64,000 bases of DNA, taken from Desulfosporosinus sp. (GTDB lineage: Bacteria > Bacillota > Desulfitobacteriia > Desulfitobacteriales > Desulfitobacteriaceae). Where the stretch lies: the NCBI GenBank assembly GCA_020692355.1, contig JAIMKP010000001.1, forward strand, positions 1 through 64,000, written 5' to 3'. The notes under the pieces are model-generated. The model had not been told where the DNA came from, ran no database searches, and was given only the letters and a program-made list of their open reading frames with translations. The position numbers and the translations under genes were made by a program. Positions 1-8,658 of this stretch are shown here, piece after piece (the stretch's first letter is position 1; the number at the start of each line of letters is the position of its first letter).

Positions 1-464
1 CCCCCCCGCCCGGCCGGCCGCGGTGGACGGTTCTCCATCCCTGGACGCGGTGGATACCCTGCCGGACGCGGCGGACGCTCTCCGGCCGGACGCGGTGGAC
101 GGTTCTCCATCCCTGGACGCGGTGGATACCCTGCCGGGCGTGACGGACGCTCTCCGCCCAGTTGCCCTAAATCCCCTTCCGAGCGCTGCATGTGATTTTC
201 ATTTCCCACGTCAGGGCTTTGCCCTTCAGAAGGCTTCATCGTCTGCGGGGCTGAACTGTGGGGTTCTGGCCTTTTGTTATCATTATCTTTATCCTTATCT
301 TTGTTTGGAAAACCCATCTCGGCGCGCAGCCGTGCGGCATCCGCCGGTTCAACCTTGCTTAAATGATTTTTTACATCGACCCCGATGGCCTCGAGCCTCG
401 TCATCACATCTTTGCTGCTCACACTGAGTTCCTTCGCTAGTTCATGGACACGAATAATTGTCAT
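1..464 (-). CDS. infB: Translation initiation factor IF-2, N-terminal part (cut by window edge)
   Basis: IF-2 is the GTPase that places initiator tRNA on the 30S subunit. Only about the first 154 codons are here; the gene runs off the left edge without a stop. Translation from the ATG at 464 begins MTIIRVHELAKELSVSSKDV, which fits the small IF2N helical domain. A charged linker (KDKDKDNDNK) follows, then a Pro/Arg/Gly-rich segment containing a duplicated 24-residue unit. The GTPase domains lie outside the window. It is the last visible gene of the rimP-nusA-ylxR-ylxQ-infB order normal in Firmicutes, 43 bases after ylxQ. Family identity is recognised from the N-terminus and the context. Confidence 0.93.
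   Translation of the reverse strand, partial: MTIIRVHELAKELSVSSKDVMTRLEAIGVDVKNHLSKVEPADAARLRAEMGFPNKDKDKDNDNKRPEPHSSAPQTMKPSEGQSPDVGNENHMQRSEGDLGQLGGERPSRPAGYPPRPGMENRPPRPAGERPPRPAGYPPRPGMENRPPRPAGRG
19..162. repeat. 72-bp tandem repeat inside infB (about two copies)
   Basis: The segment from 19 recurs at 91 with a period of 72 bases (24 codons). The second copy diverges from about 136. It encodes the Pro/Arg-rich linker of IF-2 (units containing PPRPG and PRPAG), so it is an in-frame expansion of a disordered linker and not a mobile repeat. More copies may lie beyond the left edge. Confidence 0.8.
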
Positions 465-507
465 TTAATCACCCCCACTTTTTCAGCACCCTGTTTTTGT
501 CAAGCCA

Positions 508-804
508 TCATCTCCTTGCCTCTAGAATCCCTTTGGCAAACCCTTGATCCAAAACTAAAACCGCCGCCCGAGGCGACAATCCGATGGCACTCCCTAGTTC
601 CTCTTTGCGGCCAACTACTACGGTCTCAAGCCCTAGATCCTCAGCCCATTGGAGGTATTTTTTCTGTGCTCCTGGTGCATCTTCGGCCAGAAGCAACAGA
701 AAACCTTTATGCTTTTTCATGAAGGCCTCTACCTCGGCATCTCCTGATGCCAGCCTTCCTGCGCGGCGGGCTAACCCTAAAAGGGATTTCATGCGCTCAT
801 TCAT
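508..804 (-). CDS. ylxQ: YlxQ, L7Ae-family RNA-binding protein
   Basis: 98-residue protein of the L7Ae/L30e/S12e/Gadd45 family, the usual small RNA-binding protein between ylxR and infB in Firmicutes. It probably binds kink-turn RNA, but its target is not settled. The sequence shows an N-terminal LLGLARRAGRLASGD motif and a single alpha-beta sandwich domain. I chose the ATG at 804 (MNERMKS) over the longer open frame because it overlaps the ylxR stop by one base (TAATG), has a purine-rich ribosome site (GGAAGGGAAG) just upstream, and gives the family's usual length. The overlap suggests translational coupling to ylxR. Confidence 0.88.
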   Translation of the reverse strand: MNERMKSLLGLARRAGRLASGDAEVEAFMKKHKGFLLLLAEDAPGAQKKYLQWAEDLGLETVVVGRKEELGSAIGLSPRAAVLVLDQGFAKGILEARR

Positions 805-1067
805 TAGGGATTCAACTTCCCTTCCAACTGGGTGAGAATTTCTGGAGGAACCGCCAAACCGAAAGCCTTCTCCAAACGGTGGGCTTTTGCGGCCTGCCGC
901 AAGCACTCCGCTTGGGGACAAAGATAGGCTCCTCGGCCATTCCGCTTGCCCGTTGGGTCAATTTCAACCTGCCCTTCAGGCGTCCTGACCAGGCGAAGGA
1001 GTTCTTTCTTAGGTTTCATTTGTTGACAGCCCAAACACATGCGCATTGGAACTTTGCGTGTTTTCAT
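804..1067 (-). CDS. ylxR: YlxR (RnpM-type) RNA-binding protein, DUF448
   Basis: 87-residue basic protein starting MKTRKVPMRMCLGCQQMKPK. The CLGC motif, the GRGAYLCP segment and the size are typical of the YlxR/DUF448 family, which lies between nusA and ylxQ in most Firmicutes. Recent work links the family to RNase P control, but nothing in this sequence tests that. The start at 1067 is preferred over an upstream in-frame start because it leaves a 4-base gap after the nusA stop, has an AAGGGGTGAT ribosome site, and drops an implausible Arg-rich extension overlapping nusA. The stop shares a base with the ylxQ start. Confidence 0.9.
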   Translation of the reverse strand: MKTRKVPMRMCLGCQQMKPKKELLRLVRTPEGQVEIDPTGKRNGRGAYLCPQAECLRQAAKAHRLEKAFGLAVPPEILTQLEGKLNP

Positions 1068-1071
1068 GCTA

Positions 1072-2535
1072 TCACCCCTTGCCTTTTTTCTTCTTCTCCT
1101 TGCGGCTCGCCGTTGCGTCGGTCTGAAAATATTTGAGCATGGCACGATCCCGTTCAGTCAAGGGTTCCTCTTTAGACTCTATTAACACGGGGTCGGGATG
1201 CTCGCCGGGTTCACCTTCGGGTTCGCTTTCGGCATGCTCATCATACTCATGATATTCAGTAATGCTGCCGTCGTCAGTGTATCCTTGTTCACCCTCTAAA
1301 CTGGCTTCCCCCTCATACTCCCCTTCCTCGTAGTACTCTTCTTCACTATATTCCCCTTCTTCAGGGTACCCATCCTCATAATCCCCATACTCGTCATACT
1401 CATCATACTCGTCATACTCATCATACTCGTCATATTCATCATATTCCTCGTAGGCATCCTCATTATACTCAGCTTCCGTTGCTTCCGGGATGAGGTTTTG
1501 CGCTCTCGCCTGAGATTCGCTCTTAATATCGATCTTCCAGCCGGTCAATTTGGCAGCCAGCCTGGCATTTTGACCCTCTTTACCAATAGCCAGCGAGAGT
1601 TGATAATCGGGCACGACAACCAAGGCGACTTTTTCATTCAGCTTCGGATAGACGCTGATAACTTTAGCGGGGGATAAGGCATTGGCCACGAATTCCTGCG
1701 TATCCGTGGAATAGCTGATAATGTCGAGTTTTTCTCCTTTAAGTTCGGTCACGATCGTTTGAACTCGGCTACCCTTGGGCCCTACACAGGCACCCACCGG
1801 ATCAACATTCGCATCGCGGGAATAAACGGCGATCTTCGAACGCGCACCCGCTTCACGCGAAACCCCTTTAATTTCTACAATGCCATCATGAATTTCCGGG
1901 ACTTCGAGTTCAAATAGGCGTTTAATGAGTCCCGGGTGCGTGCGGGAAAGCATTACCTGTGGACCTTTGGTCGTTTTCTTTACTTCTACAACATAGGTCT
2001 TAATCCGCTCGAAGGGCTGGTAGGTCTCGCCAGGAATTTGTTCTTGGGCCATGAGAAGGGCTTCAACCTTACCCAAATCCACAATCACATTTTTCTGCTC
2101 ATAACGCTGAACTACGCCTGTGACAATATCTCCTTCGCGGTTGATGTACTCATCATAAATCATGCCCCGCTCGGCTTCCCGAATTCGCTGAACCACCACC
2201 TGTTTGGCCGTCTGTGCCGCAATCCGGCCAAACTGACGGGGTGTGACTTCATACTCGACAACATCCTCCAAGCCGTAATTGGGATCGATTTTTTGAGCCT
2301 CTTCCAGACTAACCTGGGTTCGGGGGTCCTCCACCCTTTCGACGACGGTTTTGCGCGCATAGACCTTAAATTCCCCACTCATCCGGTCAATACTCACCCG
2401 GACATTTTGCAGGGATGCAAAATTCTTCTTGTAAGCAGAAATAAGCGCTGCCTCAATCGCTTCAAACAGGACTTCCGCTGCAATCCCACGTTCTTTCTCT
2501 AGCTCATGAATAGCCTCAATAAATTCCATATTCAT
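1072..2535 (-). CDS. nusA: Transcription termination/antitermination factor NusA with long acidic tail
   Basis: NusA binds RNA polymerase and nascent RNA and adjusts pausing, intrinsic termination and antitermination. The ATG at 2535 (MNMEFIEAIHELEKERG) has an AAGGGGG ribosome site. Domains in order: N-terminal RNAP-binding domain (about 1-125), S1 (about 132-198), KH1 and KH2 (about 220-345, with GPKGSRVQ and IGKEGQNARLA). After residue 350 comes an extension of about 135 residues rich in Tyr/Asp/Glu (YDE repeats), ending in a Lys-rich KEKKKKGKG. The 487-residue total is over 100 longer than B. subtilis NusA, which stops soon after KH2. rimP lies 39 bases upstream and ylxR 4 bases downstream. 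Confidence 0.96.
   Translation of the reverse strand: MNMEFIEAIHELEKERGIAAEVLFEAIEAALISAYKKNFASLQNVRVSIDRMSGEFKVYARKTVVERVEDPRTQVSLEEAQKIDPNYGLEDVVEYEVTPRQFGRIAAQTAKQVVVQRIREAERGMIYDEYINREGDIVTGVVQRYEQKNVIVDLGKVEALLMAQEQIPGETYQPFERIKTYVVEVKKTTKGPQVMLSRTHPGLIKRLFELEVPEIHDGIVEIKGVSREAGARSKIAVYSRDANVDPVGACVGPKGSRVQTIVTELKGEKLDIISYSTDTQEFVANALSPAKVISVYPKLNEKVALVVVPDYQLSLAIGKEGQNARLAAKLTGWKIDIKSESQARAQNLIPEATEAEYNEDAYEEYDEYDEYDEYDEYDEYDEYGDYEDGYPEEGEYSEEEYYEEGEYEGEASLEGEQGYTDDGSITEYHEYDEHAESEPEGEPGEHPDPVLIESKEEPLTERDRAMLKYFQTDATASRKEKKKKGKG
1386..1452. repeat. 9-bp tandem repeat array inside nusA
   Basis: Near-perfect 9-base units alternating catactcgt and catactcat on the plus strand run for about seven copies. 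They encode the minus-strand YDE repeats of the NusA acidic tail. The array is a candidate for slippage, which would change tail length in steps of three residues without breaking the frame. Confidence 0.85.
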
Positions 2536-2574
2536 CGTGTTTTCCCCCTTGTACAATGTATCCCCAGAGGCTTT

Positions 2575-3033
2575 TTAAAATTCGATTTCCAAATGGGCTT
2601 TTTCAATCTGTTCTAGTGCAATCCGAACTTTCTCACCCTGATATTCCAAAATGACTTTCCCGTCCTCAAGCCCAGCCAGATAACCTGAGAACTCGTGATA
2701 ACCCTGAAAGACATTCTTTGTCCGCACTTTAATGAGCTTGCCCTGGTAGCGCTCGAAATCCGCTTCTTTCTTGAGCGGGCGCTCTAGGCCAGGAGAGGAA
2801 ACTTCCAGCATATAAGCTTGAGCTAAAAGATCCGCATTATCTAGCACATCTCCGACCCGATGGCTTACATTGGCACAGTCATCCAGATCGACTCCGCCTT
2901 CTTTGTCAATGTAGAGCCGCAAAAACCAATGCATCCCTTCTTTTATGTACTCAACATCGACCAACTCCAACCCTGCTTCGACAATCATCGACTCTACAAG
3001 GGTCGTTACCTGCCTAACAACATCTTGGCTCAT
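2575..3033 (-). CDS. rimP: Ribosome maturation factor RimP
   Basis: RimP helps assemble the 30S subunit. The 152-residue protein begins MSQDVVRQVTTLVESMIVEAG and contains the family segments ELVDVEY, YIDKEGGVDLDDC and EVSSPGLERPLKK. The start at 3033 has an AAGGAG site seven bases upstream. The longer open frame runs back through a terminator-like hairpin and a promoter, so it is rejected. RimP is the first gene of a rimP-nusA-ylxR-ylxQ-infB unit. Its leader holds a sigma-A-type promoter and a hairpin with a U-rich tail, which suggests attenuation. Confidence 0.95.
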   Translation of the reverse strand: MSQDVVRQVTTLVESMIVEAGLELVDVEYIKEGMHWFLRLYIDKEGGVDLDDCANVSHRVGDVLDNADLLAQAYMLEVSSPGLERPLKKEADFERYQGKLIKVRTKNVFQGYHEFSGYLAGLEDGKVILEYQGEKVRIALEQIEKAHLEIEF

Positions 3034-3057
3034 CACACTGCTCCTTTGGCGTGAACT

Positions 3058-3091
3058 GAAACAAACGAAAGAGTGGGTTTTAAACCCACTC
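3058..3091 (-). terminator. Terminator-like hairpin in the rimP leader
   Basis: A perfect 10-bp palindrome (GAGTGGGTTT, one-base centre, AAACCCACTC at 3071-3091) is followed on the minus strand by TTTCGTTTGTTT. It lies after polC but also downstream of the promoter at 3127-3155. It could therefore end polC transcripts and attenuate the rimP-nusA operon. Confidence 0.7.
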
Positions 3092-3126
3092 CCTTGACAC
3101 GCGCAGAAATTTCCTTCTCTTATCTG

Positions 3127-3155
3127 AATATACCATATCTTGCCTAGGCTTGCAA
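3127..3155 (-). promoter_or_regulatory. Sigma-A-type promoter for rimP-nusA-infB
   Basis: Minus-strand -35 TTGCAA (3150-3155), 17-base spacer and -10 TATATT (3127-3132). Transcription would start near 3120, giving an approximately 87-base leader that contains the hairpin at 3071-3091. Confidence 0.6.
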
Positions 3156-3185
3156 CTCTAAAACTCCTAAAATAGCAAGTTTCCC

Positions 3186-6100
3186 CTAAAAAAATAGGCT
3201 GAGCTGATTCTCCTCCGGAAGTCCTTCCAAACATCCGAGCTTACCGAGGATCTCAATGATCGTTTTCGAGAGTTTCGCCTGGGAACGTAGATCTTCAATA
3301 GAAAGAATACCTTGACTGTCCCGCAACACCGTGATATTACGCGCGGCCGCTTCACCCAAACCTTGGATGGCTGCAAAGGGCGGCAAAAGGCCGGTCGGAG
3401 TAACCAAGAACTTTGTTGCATCAGAGTGCCAAAGGTCAACCGGCCGTAAGGAAATCCCCCGGCAATCCATTTCCACAACCAATTCCAGAATAGTAACCAG
3501 ATTTTTTTCTTTCGCCGTGGCCTCGTTCCCTTTGTTTTCAATCATGTCGATCATGTCGCGACAAGCAACTTTGCCCTGAAGGATCAGTTCAATATCGAAT
3601 TCGTCCGCCCTAACGGTAAAGAACGTGGCATAAAAGGCCTCAGGGTAATAAATTTTAAACCAAGCAATGCGAAAGGCCATCGTTACATACGCCACCGCAT
3701 GCGCTTTGGGGAACATGTACTTGATTTTCTGGCACGATGTGATATACCAATCCGGCACAGCGTGACTTTTCATCTCTTCGATATCTTCCGGCTTCAGCCC
3801 TTTGCCTTTCCTTACCCCTTCCATGATCTTAAACGCTCTTCCTGGCTCCAACCCTTTATAAATTAAATAAACCATAATGTCATCGCGGCAGGCGATGATC
3901 TCGGAAATAATAGCCGTCCCTGAGCGCACTAAATCCTGGGCATTTCCCAACCAAACATCCGTTCCATGCGACAAACCGGAAATTCGCACCAGATCAGAGA
4001 AACTTTTCGGCTGGGTATCCTCCAACATTTGGCGGACAAACTTCGTTCCGAACTCCGGAATCCCAAACGTTCCGGTGCTCGAACGGATATCCTCCGCTGT
4101 GACACCCAACGTTTCTGGGCTTGAAAAAAGCGACAGTGTCCGGGGATCATCCAGCGGAATTTCCTTGGCATTAACCCCTGTCAAGTCCTCCAACATTTTT
4201 ATCACCGTGGGATCGTCATGCCCGAGAATGTCTAACTTAACTAAGCGACCGGAGATCGAATGATAATCAAAGTGAGTGGTAATCGTATCTGATTTCATGT
4301 CATCGGCCGGGTGCTGCAAGGGGGTAAAATCAAAGACATCGCATTCCTTGGGAACGACCATTAGCCCGCCGGGATGCTGACCCGTCGTCCGCTTTACCCC
4401 AGTGCAGCCAGAGACCAAGCGGGTAATTTCGGCACCCCGAACCTTTAGTTTACGTTCATCAAGATAATTCTTGACATAGCCAAAGGCTGTCTTATCGGCA
4501 ATGGTGGCAATTGTTCCGGCGCGAAAGACATACTCCTTGCCAAACAATTCTTCCGTATATTTATGCGCTCGGGGCTGGTAATCCCCTGAGAAATTAAGGT
4601 CAATATCTGGAACCTTGTCCCCTTTAAAACCGAGAAACGTCTCAAAAGGAATATCATGCCCATCCTTGGCCATTTTACGCCCGCAGCGGGGACAGTTTCT
4701 GTCCGGAAGATCCGCTCCTGAACCGATACTACCATCTTCCACCCAAACTGAGTGCAGGCATCCCGGATCAAGACAACGATAGTGCGGGGGAAGTGGATTC
4801 ACTTCGGTGATTCCGGTCATCGTGGCTACCAAGGAGGAGCCAACGGAACCCCGAGAACCGACTAAATAACCGTCATCATTAGATTTCTTCACGAGAAGAT
4901 GGGCGATCAAATAAAGGACGGAAAACCCATGCCCGATGATCGAGTTGAGTTCTTTTTCCAAACGCTTCTGTACAATCTCAGGAAGAACGGCACCATAGAG
5001 TTCGCGAGCCCGTTCCCAAGACATGAATTGGATTTTTTCCTCCGCACCGGGTATCGTCGGTGAAAACAAATCATCCGGAAACGGTTTGAGTACTTCAATC
5101 TCAGAAGCAATCTCCCTGGGTGTCTTGATGACCACCTCATAAGCAGTTTCTTTGCCTAGATAAGCAAACTCCTCCAGCATTTCTTCCGTGGTGCGCAGGT
5201 ACAACGGAGCTTGGTCATCTGCATCTTCAAACCCTTTGCCCGCCATCAAGATTCGGCGGTAGGCTTCGTCCTCCGGATCTAAAAAGTGGACATCTCCTGT
5301 CGCGACAACAGGTTTGCCCAGGGTTTTAGCGATCTCCACCACCCGGCGGTTGAGGGAGCGCAGGCCTTCTTCATCCGCAACTTGACCATTTTTTAGCATA
5401 AACCGATTATTCCCGATCGGTTGAATCTCTAAATAATCGTAGAACGCAGCGATGGCCTCAAGTTTCTTCTGAGGAGCCTTGGTCAGAATCGCCTGAATCA
5501 ACTCCCCAGCCTCGCAGGCAGAGCCGATTAAGATCCCGTCCCGATGCGTCGCTAGCAAGGACTTGGGTATCCGCGGACGGCGGTGAAAATACTCCAGGTG
5601 GGAAATCGTAATCAGTTTATATAAATTCTTTAAACCCACCGTGTTTTTAACCAGGAGTACGACATGACGACTTTTTAACTGACTGAGAGGGATGCCCGCT
5701 TGGCCCCCATCATCTACCAAATACCCCTCAACACCTAAAATGATCTTCACACCTTGTTTTTCCCCGGCCTCCACCGCCTCTGGGAAGGCCTGCACCACCC
5801 CGTGATCGGTAATGGCTATTGCCTCATGCCCCCAAAAGCCTGCTCTGCGAACCAAGTCTTGAGCCGATGATACCCCATCCATCGTCGACATGCGGGTATG
5901 GAGATGCAGTTCCACCCGTTTCTCTGGCGCATGATCCTCGCGCACGATGGGGGAGATGCGTAGGATGTCTTTAGGCATGATTGTCAGCTCGCCGCTGAAA
6001 CGATCAAACTGAACAGAACCCCTAAGCTTCACCCACTCGCCATCTTTAAAATCCAGGGAAGACATCCCTTCATCCAAGAAAACTTTCGCCGACAAGGAGT

Positions 6101-6887
6101 CGGTTTTATCCGTTAGATTAAAGAGCAGTAGCTGTCTGCCGCTTTTTAGTTTGCGATACTCCATCCCGAAGACAAATCCGGAAACAACCGTTTGGCGCTC
6201 TTCATCCTGAATCTCTTTTAGGCTAACCGGGCTATCCTTGAATTCCTTCCCTAAAACAATGGCCTTGCGTGGTTTTCCCTTCTCCTTTTCCTCCGCTTCT
6301 TCGAGCTGTACGCTCCTGATCTGTTGCAGGCATTCCTGCTCCACCTGTTCGGTGAGCAGGGCATAATCGGCTTCACCCTCTGCCTGATCGAGCGCACAGA
6401 AAACCTCTGCGTGAACTCCATAGGTTTGAATCAGATACGCCTCGACCTGTTGCCGCTTGAGTTGGAAATATTCGATCCCCAAGGCATTCGGGACGTAAAA
6501 AATTAATTGGTTCTCCCGTACCTCATAGCGTGATCCCAGCCATCCTCTAGTCGCCGGGAGCATTTCCCTCAGCTTCTGAGTGATCTCGTCCCAGTGCATT
6601 GTACAGAGTTCGGCCAGTGTCAGAGCCTGTTTAGGGTAGGTTAACACCCACTCAATCTCTACTTGCTGAAGGTTCTGTTGCAACAATCGCCCCAGAGTTT
6701 CCAGCAGAGTCTGGTTGATTTTTTTTTCGGAATACACATGCACCACCCACTTTTTTTCCTTGGGGTGCACTTCAACTTGGTGAATCACGGCGGATTCCAA
6801 GAGCGGGTCAACTGTCTGCCCATCCGCCGGAAGCTGGGCCAAAAACAGAACTCGGCTCAACGGGACACTGGAAAGCGGCATGGACAT
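3186..6887 (-). CDS. polC: DNA polymerase III alpha subunit, PolC type, lacking the proofreading exonuclease domain
   Basis: Main replicative polymerase of Firmicutes. Visible parts in order: N-terminal domain (about 1-190), OB fold (about 232-312), first half of the PHP domain (ELHLHTRMSTMDG, AITDHG; 326-395), second half of PHP (from about 407), zinc-binding Cys4 segment (CLDPGCLH and CPRCG), catalytic palm (KGDKVPDIDLNFSG) and C-terminal fingers/helical region ending NQLSLFF. In B. subtilis PolC (1437 residues) a roughly 190-residue DEDD exonuclease with a DVETTG motif sits inside PHP. Here GVEGYLVDDG runs into SRHVVLLVKN within about 20 residues and no DVETTG-type motif is present, giving 1233 residues. 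The frame is open throughout, so this is a clean domain absence. The ATG at 6887 has a GAAGGAG site; proS ends 31 bases upstream. Confidence 0.96.
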   Translation of the reverse strand: MSMPLSSVPLSRVLFLAQLPADGQTVDPLLESAVIHQVEVHPKEKKWVVHVYSEKKINQTLLETLGRLLQQNLQQVEIEWVLTYPKQALTLAELCTMHWDEITQKLREMLPATRGWLGSRYEVRENQLIFYVPNALGIEYFQLKRQQVEAYLIQTYGVHAEVFCALDQAEGEADYALLTEQVEQECLQQIRSVQLEEAEEKEKGKPRKAIVLGKEFKDSPVSLKEIQDEERQTVVSGFVFGMEYRKLKSGRQLLLFNLTDKTDSLSAKVFLDEGMSSLDFKDGEWVKLRGSVQFDRFSGELTIMPKDILRISPIVREDHAPEKRVELHLHTRMSTMDGVSSAQDLVRRAGFWGHEAIAITDHGVVQAFPEAVEAGEKQGVKIILGVEGYLVDDGGQAGIPLSQLKSRHVVLLVKNTVGLKNLYKLITISHLEYFHRRPRIPKSLLATHRDGILIGSACEAGELIQAILTKAPQKKLEAIAAFYDYLEIQPIGNNRFMLKNGQVADEEGLRSLNRRVVEIAKTLGKPVVATGDVHFLDPEDEAYRRILMAGKGFEDADDQAPLYLRTTEEMLEEFAYLGKETAYEVVIKTPREIASEIEVLKPFPDDLFSPTIPGAEEKIQFMSWERARELYGAVLPEIVQKRLEKELNSIIGHGFSVLYLIAHLLVKKSNDDGYLVGSRGSVGSSLVATMTGITEVNPLPPHYRCLDPGCLHSVWVEDGSIGSGADLPDRNCPRCGRKMAKDGHDIPFETFLGFKGDKVPDIDLNFSGDYQPRAHKYTEELFGKEYVFRAGTIATIADKTAFGYVKNYLDERKLKVRGAEITRLVSGCTGVKRTTGQHPGGLMVVPKECDVFDFTPLQHPADDMKSDTITTHFDYHSISGRLVKLDILGHDDPTVIKMLEDLTGVNAKEIPLDDPRTLSLFSSPETLGVTAEDIRSSTGTFGIPEFGTKFVRQMLEDTQPKSFSDLVRISGLSHGTDVWLGNAQDLVRSGTAIISEIIACRDDIMVYLIYKGLEPGRAFKIMEGVRKGKGLKPEDIEEMKSHAVPDWYITSCQKIKYMFPKAHAVAYVTMAFRIAWFKIYYPEAFYATFFTVRADEFDIELILQGKVACRDMIDMIENKGNEATAKEKNLVTILELVVEMDCRGISLRPVDLWHSDATKFLVTPTGLLPPFAAIQGLGEAAARNITVLRDSQGILSIEDLRSQAKLSKTIIEILGKLGCLEGLPEENQLSLFF

Positions 6888-6918
6888 CCCCTTCTCCTTC
6901 CTCTCTCATTGTGGTTTC

Positions 6919-8652
6919 CTAGTCACCAACATGTTCTAAAGCGTTGTGAATGAACGCTCGCACATGCGCGGCAACCGTGCCAACCGCAATTAAATCAGTC
7001 TGCCCGCTTTTCCGGTCGCGCAACTCAACTTGACCGTTGGCCAACGCTTTACTGCCCACAGTAATGCGCAAAGGGTATCCTACCAGATCGGCATCTTTAA
7101 ACTTAACCCCTGGCCGTTCATCCCGATCATCCAGCACCACTTCAATGCCCAAAGTCAAGAATTCCCGATAAAGTTTTTCTGCAGTCTCTGCCACGGCTTC
7201 GTCTTTCAAGCTCACAGGGACAATGATGCAGTGATAGGGGGCAATCGGAATCGGCCAAATGATGCCATCTGCATCATGATATTGTTCAATGGCAGCCGCA
7301 GCGGTTCGAGTAACGCCAATCCCATAACAACCCATCACACAAAGCTGTTCCTGCCCGTTTTCATCCAAATAGGTTGCGCCCATCGCTTTGGAGTATTTCG
7401 TCCCTAAATTAAAGACCTGCCCGGCTTCAATGCCACGGGCAGCCTCAAGCGGCGCACCGCACTTCGGGCATCCCTCCCCTGCTTCTACTACGCGCAGATC
7501 GAAGATATGATCAATCTTAAAATCCTTACCAGGAACGACATCTGTAAAATGGAAGTCCACCTCGTTTGCCCCACAGACCGCCTGGTTCATCAGAGCAACC
7601 TCCAAATCCGCGACAATCTCCATGCCCTTCGGAGCGCCAACAGGCCCCACAAAACCGGCTTCTACTCCCAAAGTCTTCACAATGGTTTCCCGTGAGGCCA
7701 GTCCTAACTGAACAAAGCCTCCTAAGGCATTGTTTAATTTAATCTCGTTCACTTCCCGGTCGCCACGCACCAAGACGAGGAAGACACGCTCATCTCCCTG
7801 ATAGAGGAGCGCTTTTAACAAATAGCTCTTGGGAAGGTTTAAGAAGCCACTCAAATCATCGATCGACTTAGCCCCGGGCGTATGCACCTTCTTGCGCCCT
7901 CCCGTGGGGTTCTCACTCGGCACAGGCCGCGGATGGCTTTCCGCCTGCTCTACATTCGCCGCATAATCGCAGGCTGGACAATACACGACGGCGGCCTCTC
8001 CCGAATCAGCCAAAACCATAAACTCATGCGATGCCCCCGTCCCCCCAATCGCGCCTTGGTCGGCTTCTACCGGGCGAAACTTCAAACCACACCGGGAAAA
8101 AATCCGAATATAAGCATCATACATCTTCTGATAACTGACCATCGCCCCGGCCTGGTCGCGGTCAAAGGAATAGAGATCCTTCATGATGAACTCCCGACCG
8201 CGCATCAGGCCAAAGCGTGGACGCCGCTCATCCCGATATTTATTCTGGATTTGGTAAAGTAAGAGAGGCATCTGCTTGTAGGAACGCACTTCCGTGCGGA
8301 TGAGATCGGTAATAATCTCTTCATGGGTCGGACCTAAGCAGAATTCCCGCTCATGCCGATCCCGCAAGCGGAACATTTCCGGTCCGTATACATCCCAGCG
8401 CCCGGTTTCTTGCCACAATTCCGCAGGCTGAACGATCGGAAGGAGGACTTCCTGTCCACCTTTGGCATCCATTTCTTCCCGGACGATTTGCTCAATCTTT
8501 CTTATAACCCGAAGCCCAAGGGGCAAATGGGTATAGATTCCTGCCGCTGCTTTGCGGATAAATCCGGCACGGAGCATGAGCTGGTGACTTACGACTTCGG
8601 CCTCAGCCGGAACCTCACGTAATGTGGGATTAAACAATTGGCTCACTCGCAT
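6919..8652 (-). CDS. proS: Prolyl-tRNA synthetase (bacterial type, with editing insertion)
   Basis: Charges tRNA(Pro). The 577-residue length fits the bacterial ProS form with a YbaK-like editing insertion between motifs 2 and 3. Class II motifs are visible: [14 protein letters not shown] (motif 1), [20 protein letters not shown] (motif 2) and GCYGIGVTR (motif 3). The insertion spans roughly residues 225-395 ([22 protein letters not shown]) and hydrolyses Ala-tRNA(Pro) in the family. The C-terminal anticodon domain contains [16 protein letters not shown]. The start ([15 protein letters not shown]) is the family's usual N-terminus. ispG ends six bases upstream, so the pair is probably co-transcribed. 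Confidence 0.97.
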   Translation of the reverse strand: MRVSQLFNPTLREVPAEAEVVSHQLMLRAGFIRKAAAGIYTHLPLGLRVIRKIEQIVREEMDAKGGQEVLLPIVQPAELWQETGRWDVYGPEMFRLRDRHEREFCLGPTHEEIITDLIRTEVRSYKQMPLLLYQIQNKYRDERRPRFGLMRGREFIMKDLYSFDRDQAGAMVSYQKMYDAYIRIFSRCGLKFRPVEADQGAIGGTGASHEFMVLADSGEAAVVYCPACDYAANVEQAESHPRPVPSENPTGGRKKVHTPGAKSIDDLSGFLNLPKSYLLKALLYQGDERVFLVLVRGDREVNEIKLNNALGGFVQLGLASRETIVKTLGVEAGFVGPVGAPKGMEIVADLEVALMNQAVCGANEVDFHFTDVVPGKDFKIDHIFDLRVVEAGEGCPKCGAPLEAARGIEAGQVFNLGTKYSKAMGATYLDENGQEQLCVMGCYGIGVTRTAAAAIEQYHDADGIIWPIPIAPYHCIIVPVSLKDEAVAETAEKLYREFLTLGIEVVLDDRDERPGVKFKDADLVGYPLRITVGSKALANGQVELRDRKSGQTDLIAVGTVAAHVRAFIHNALEHVGD

Positions 8653-8658
8653 GGATGT

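Noticed and set aside
1386-1452. CRISPR-like or mobile repeat reading of the 9-bp array
   Set aside because: The units are in-frame codons of NusA with no spacers; it is a coding microsatellite.
1936-2502. 188-codon plus-strand frame opposite nusA (and many similar antisense frames)
   Set aside because: They are shadows of well-recognised minus-strand genes and lack ribosome sites.
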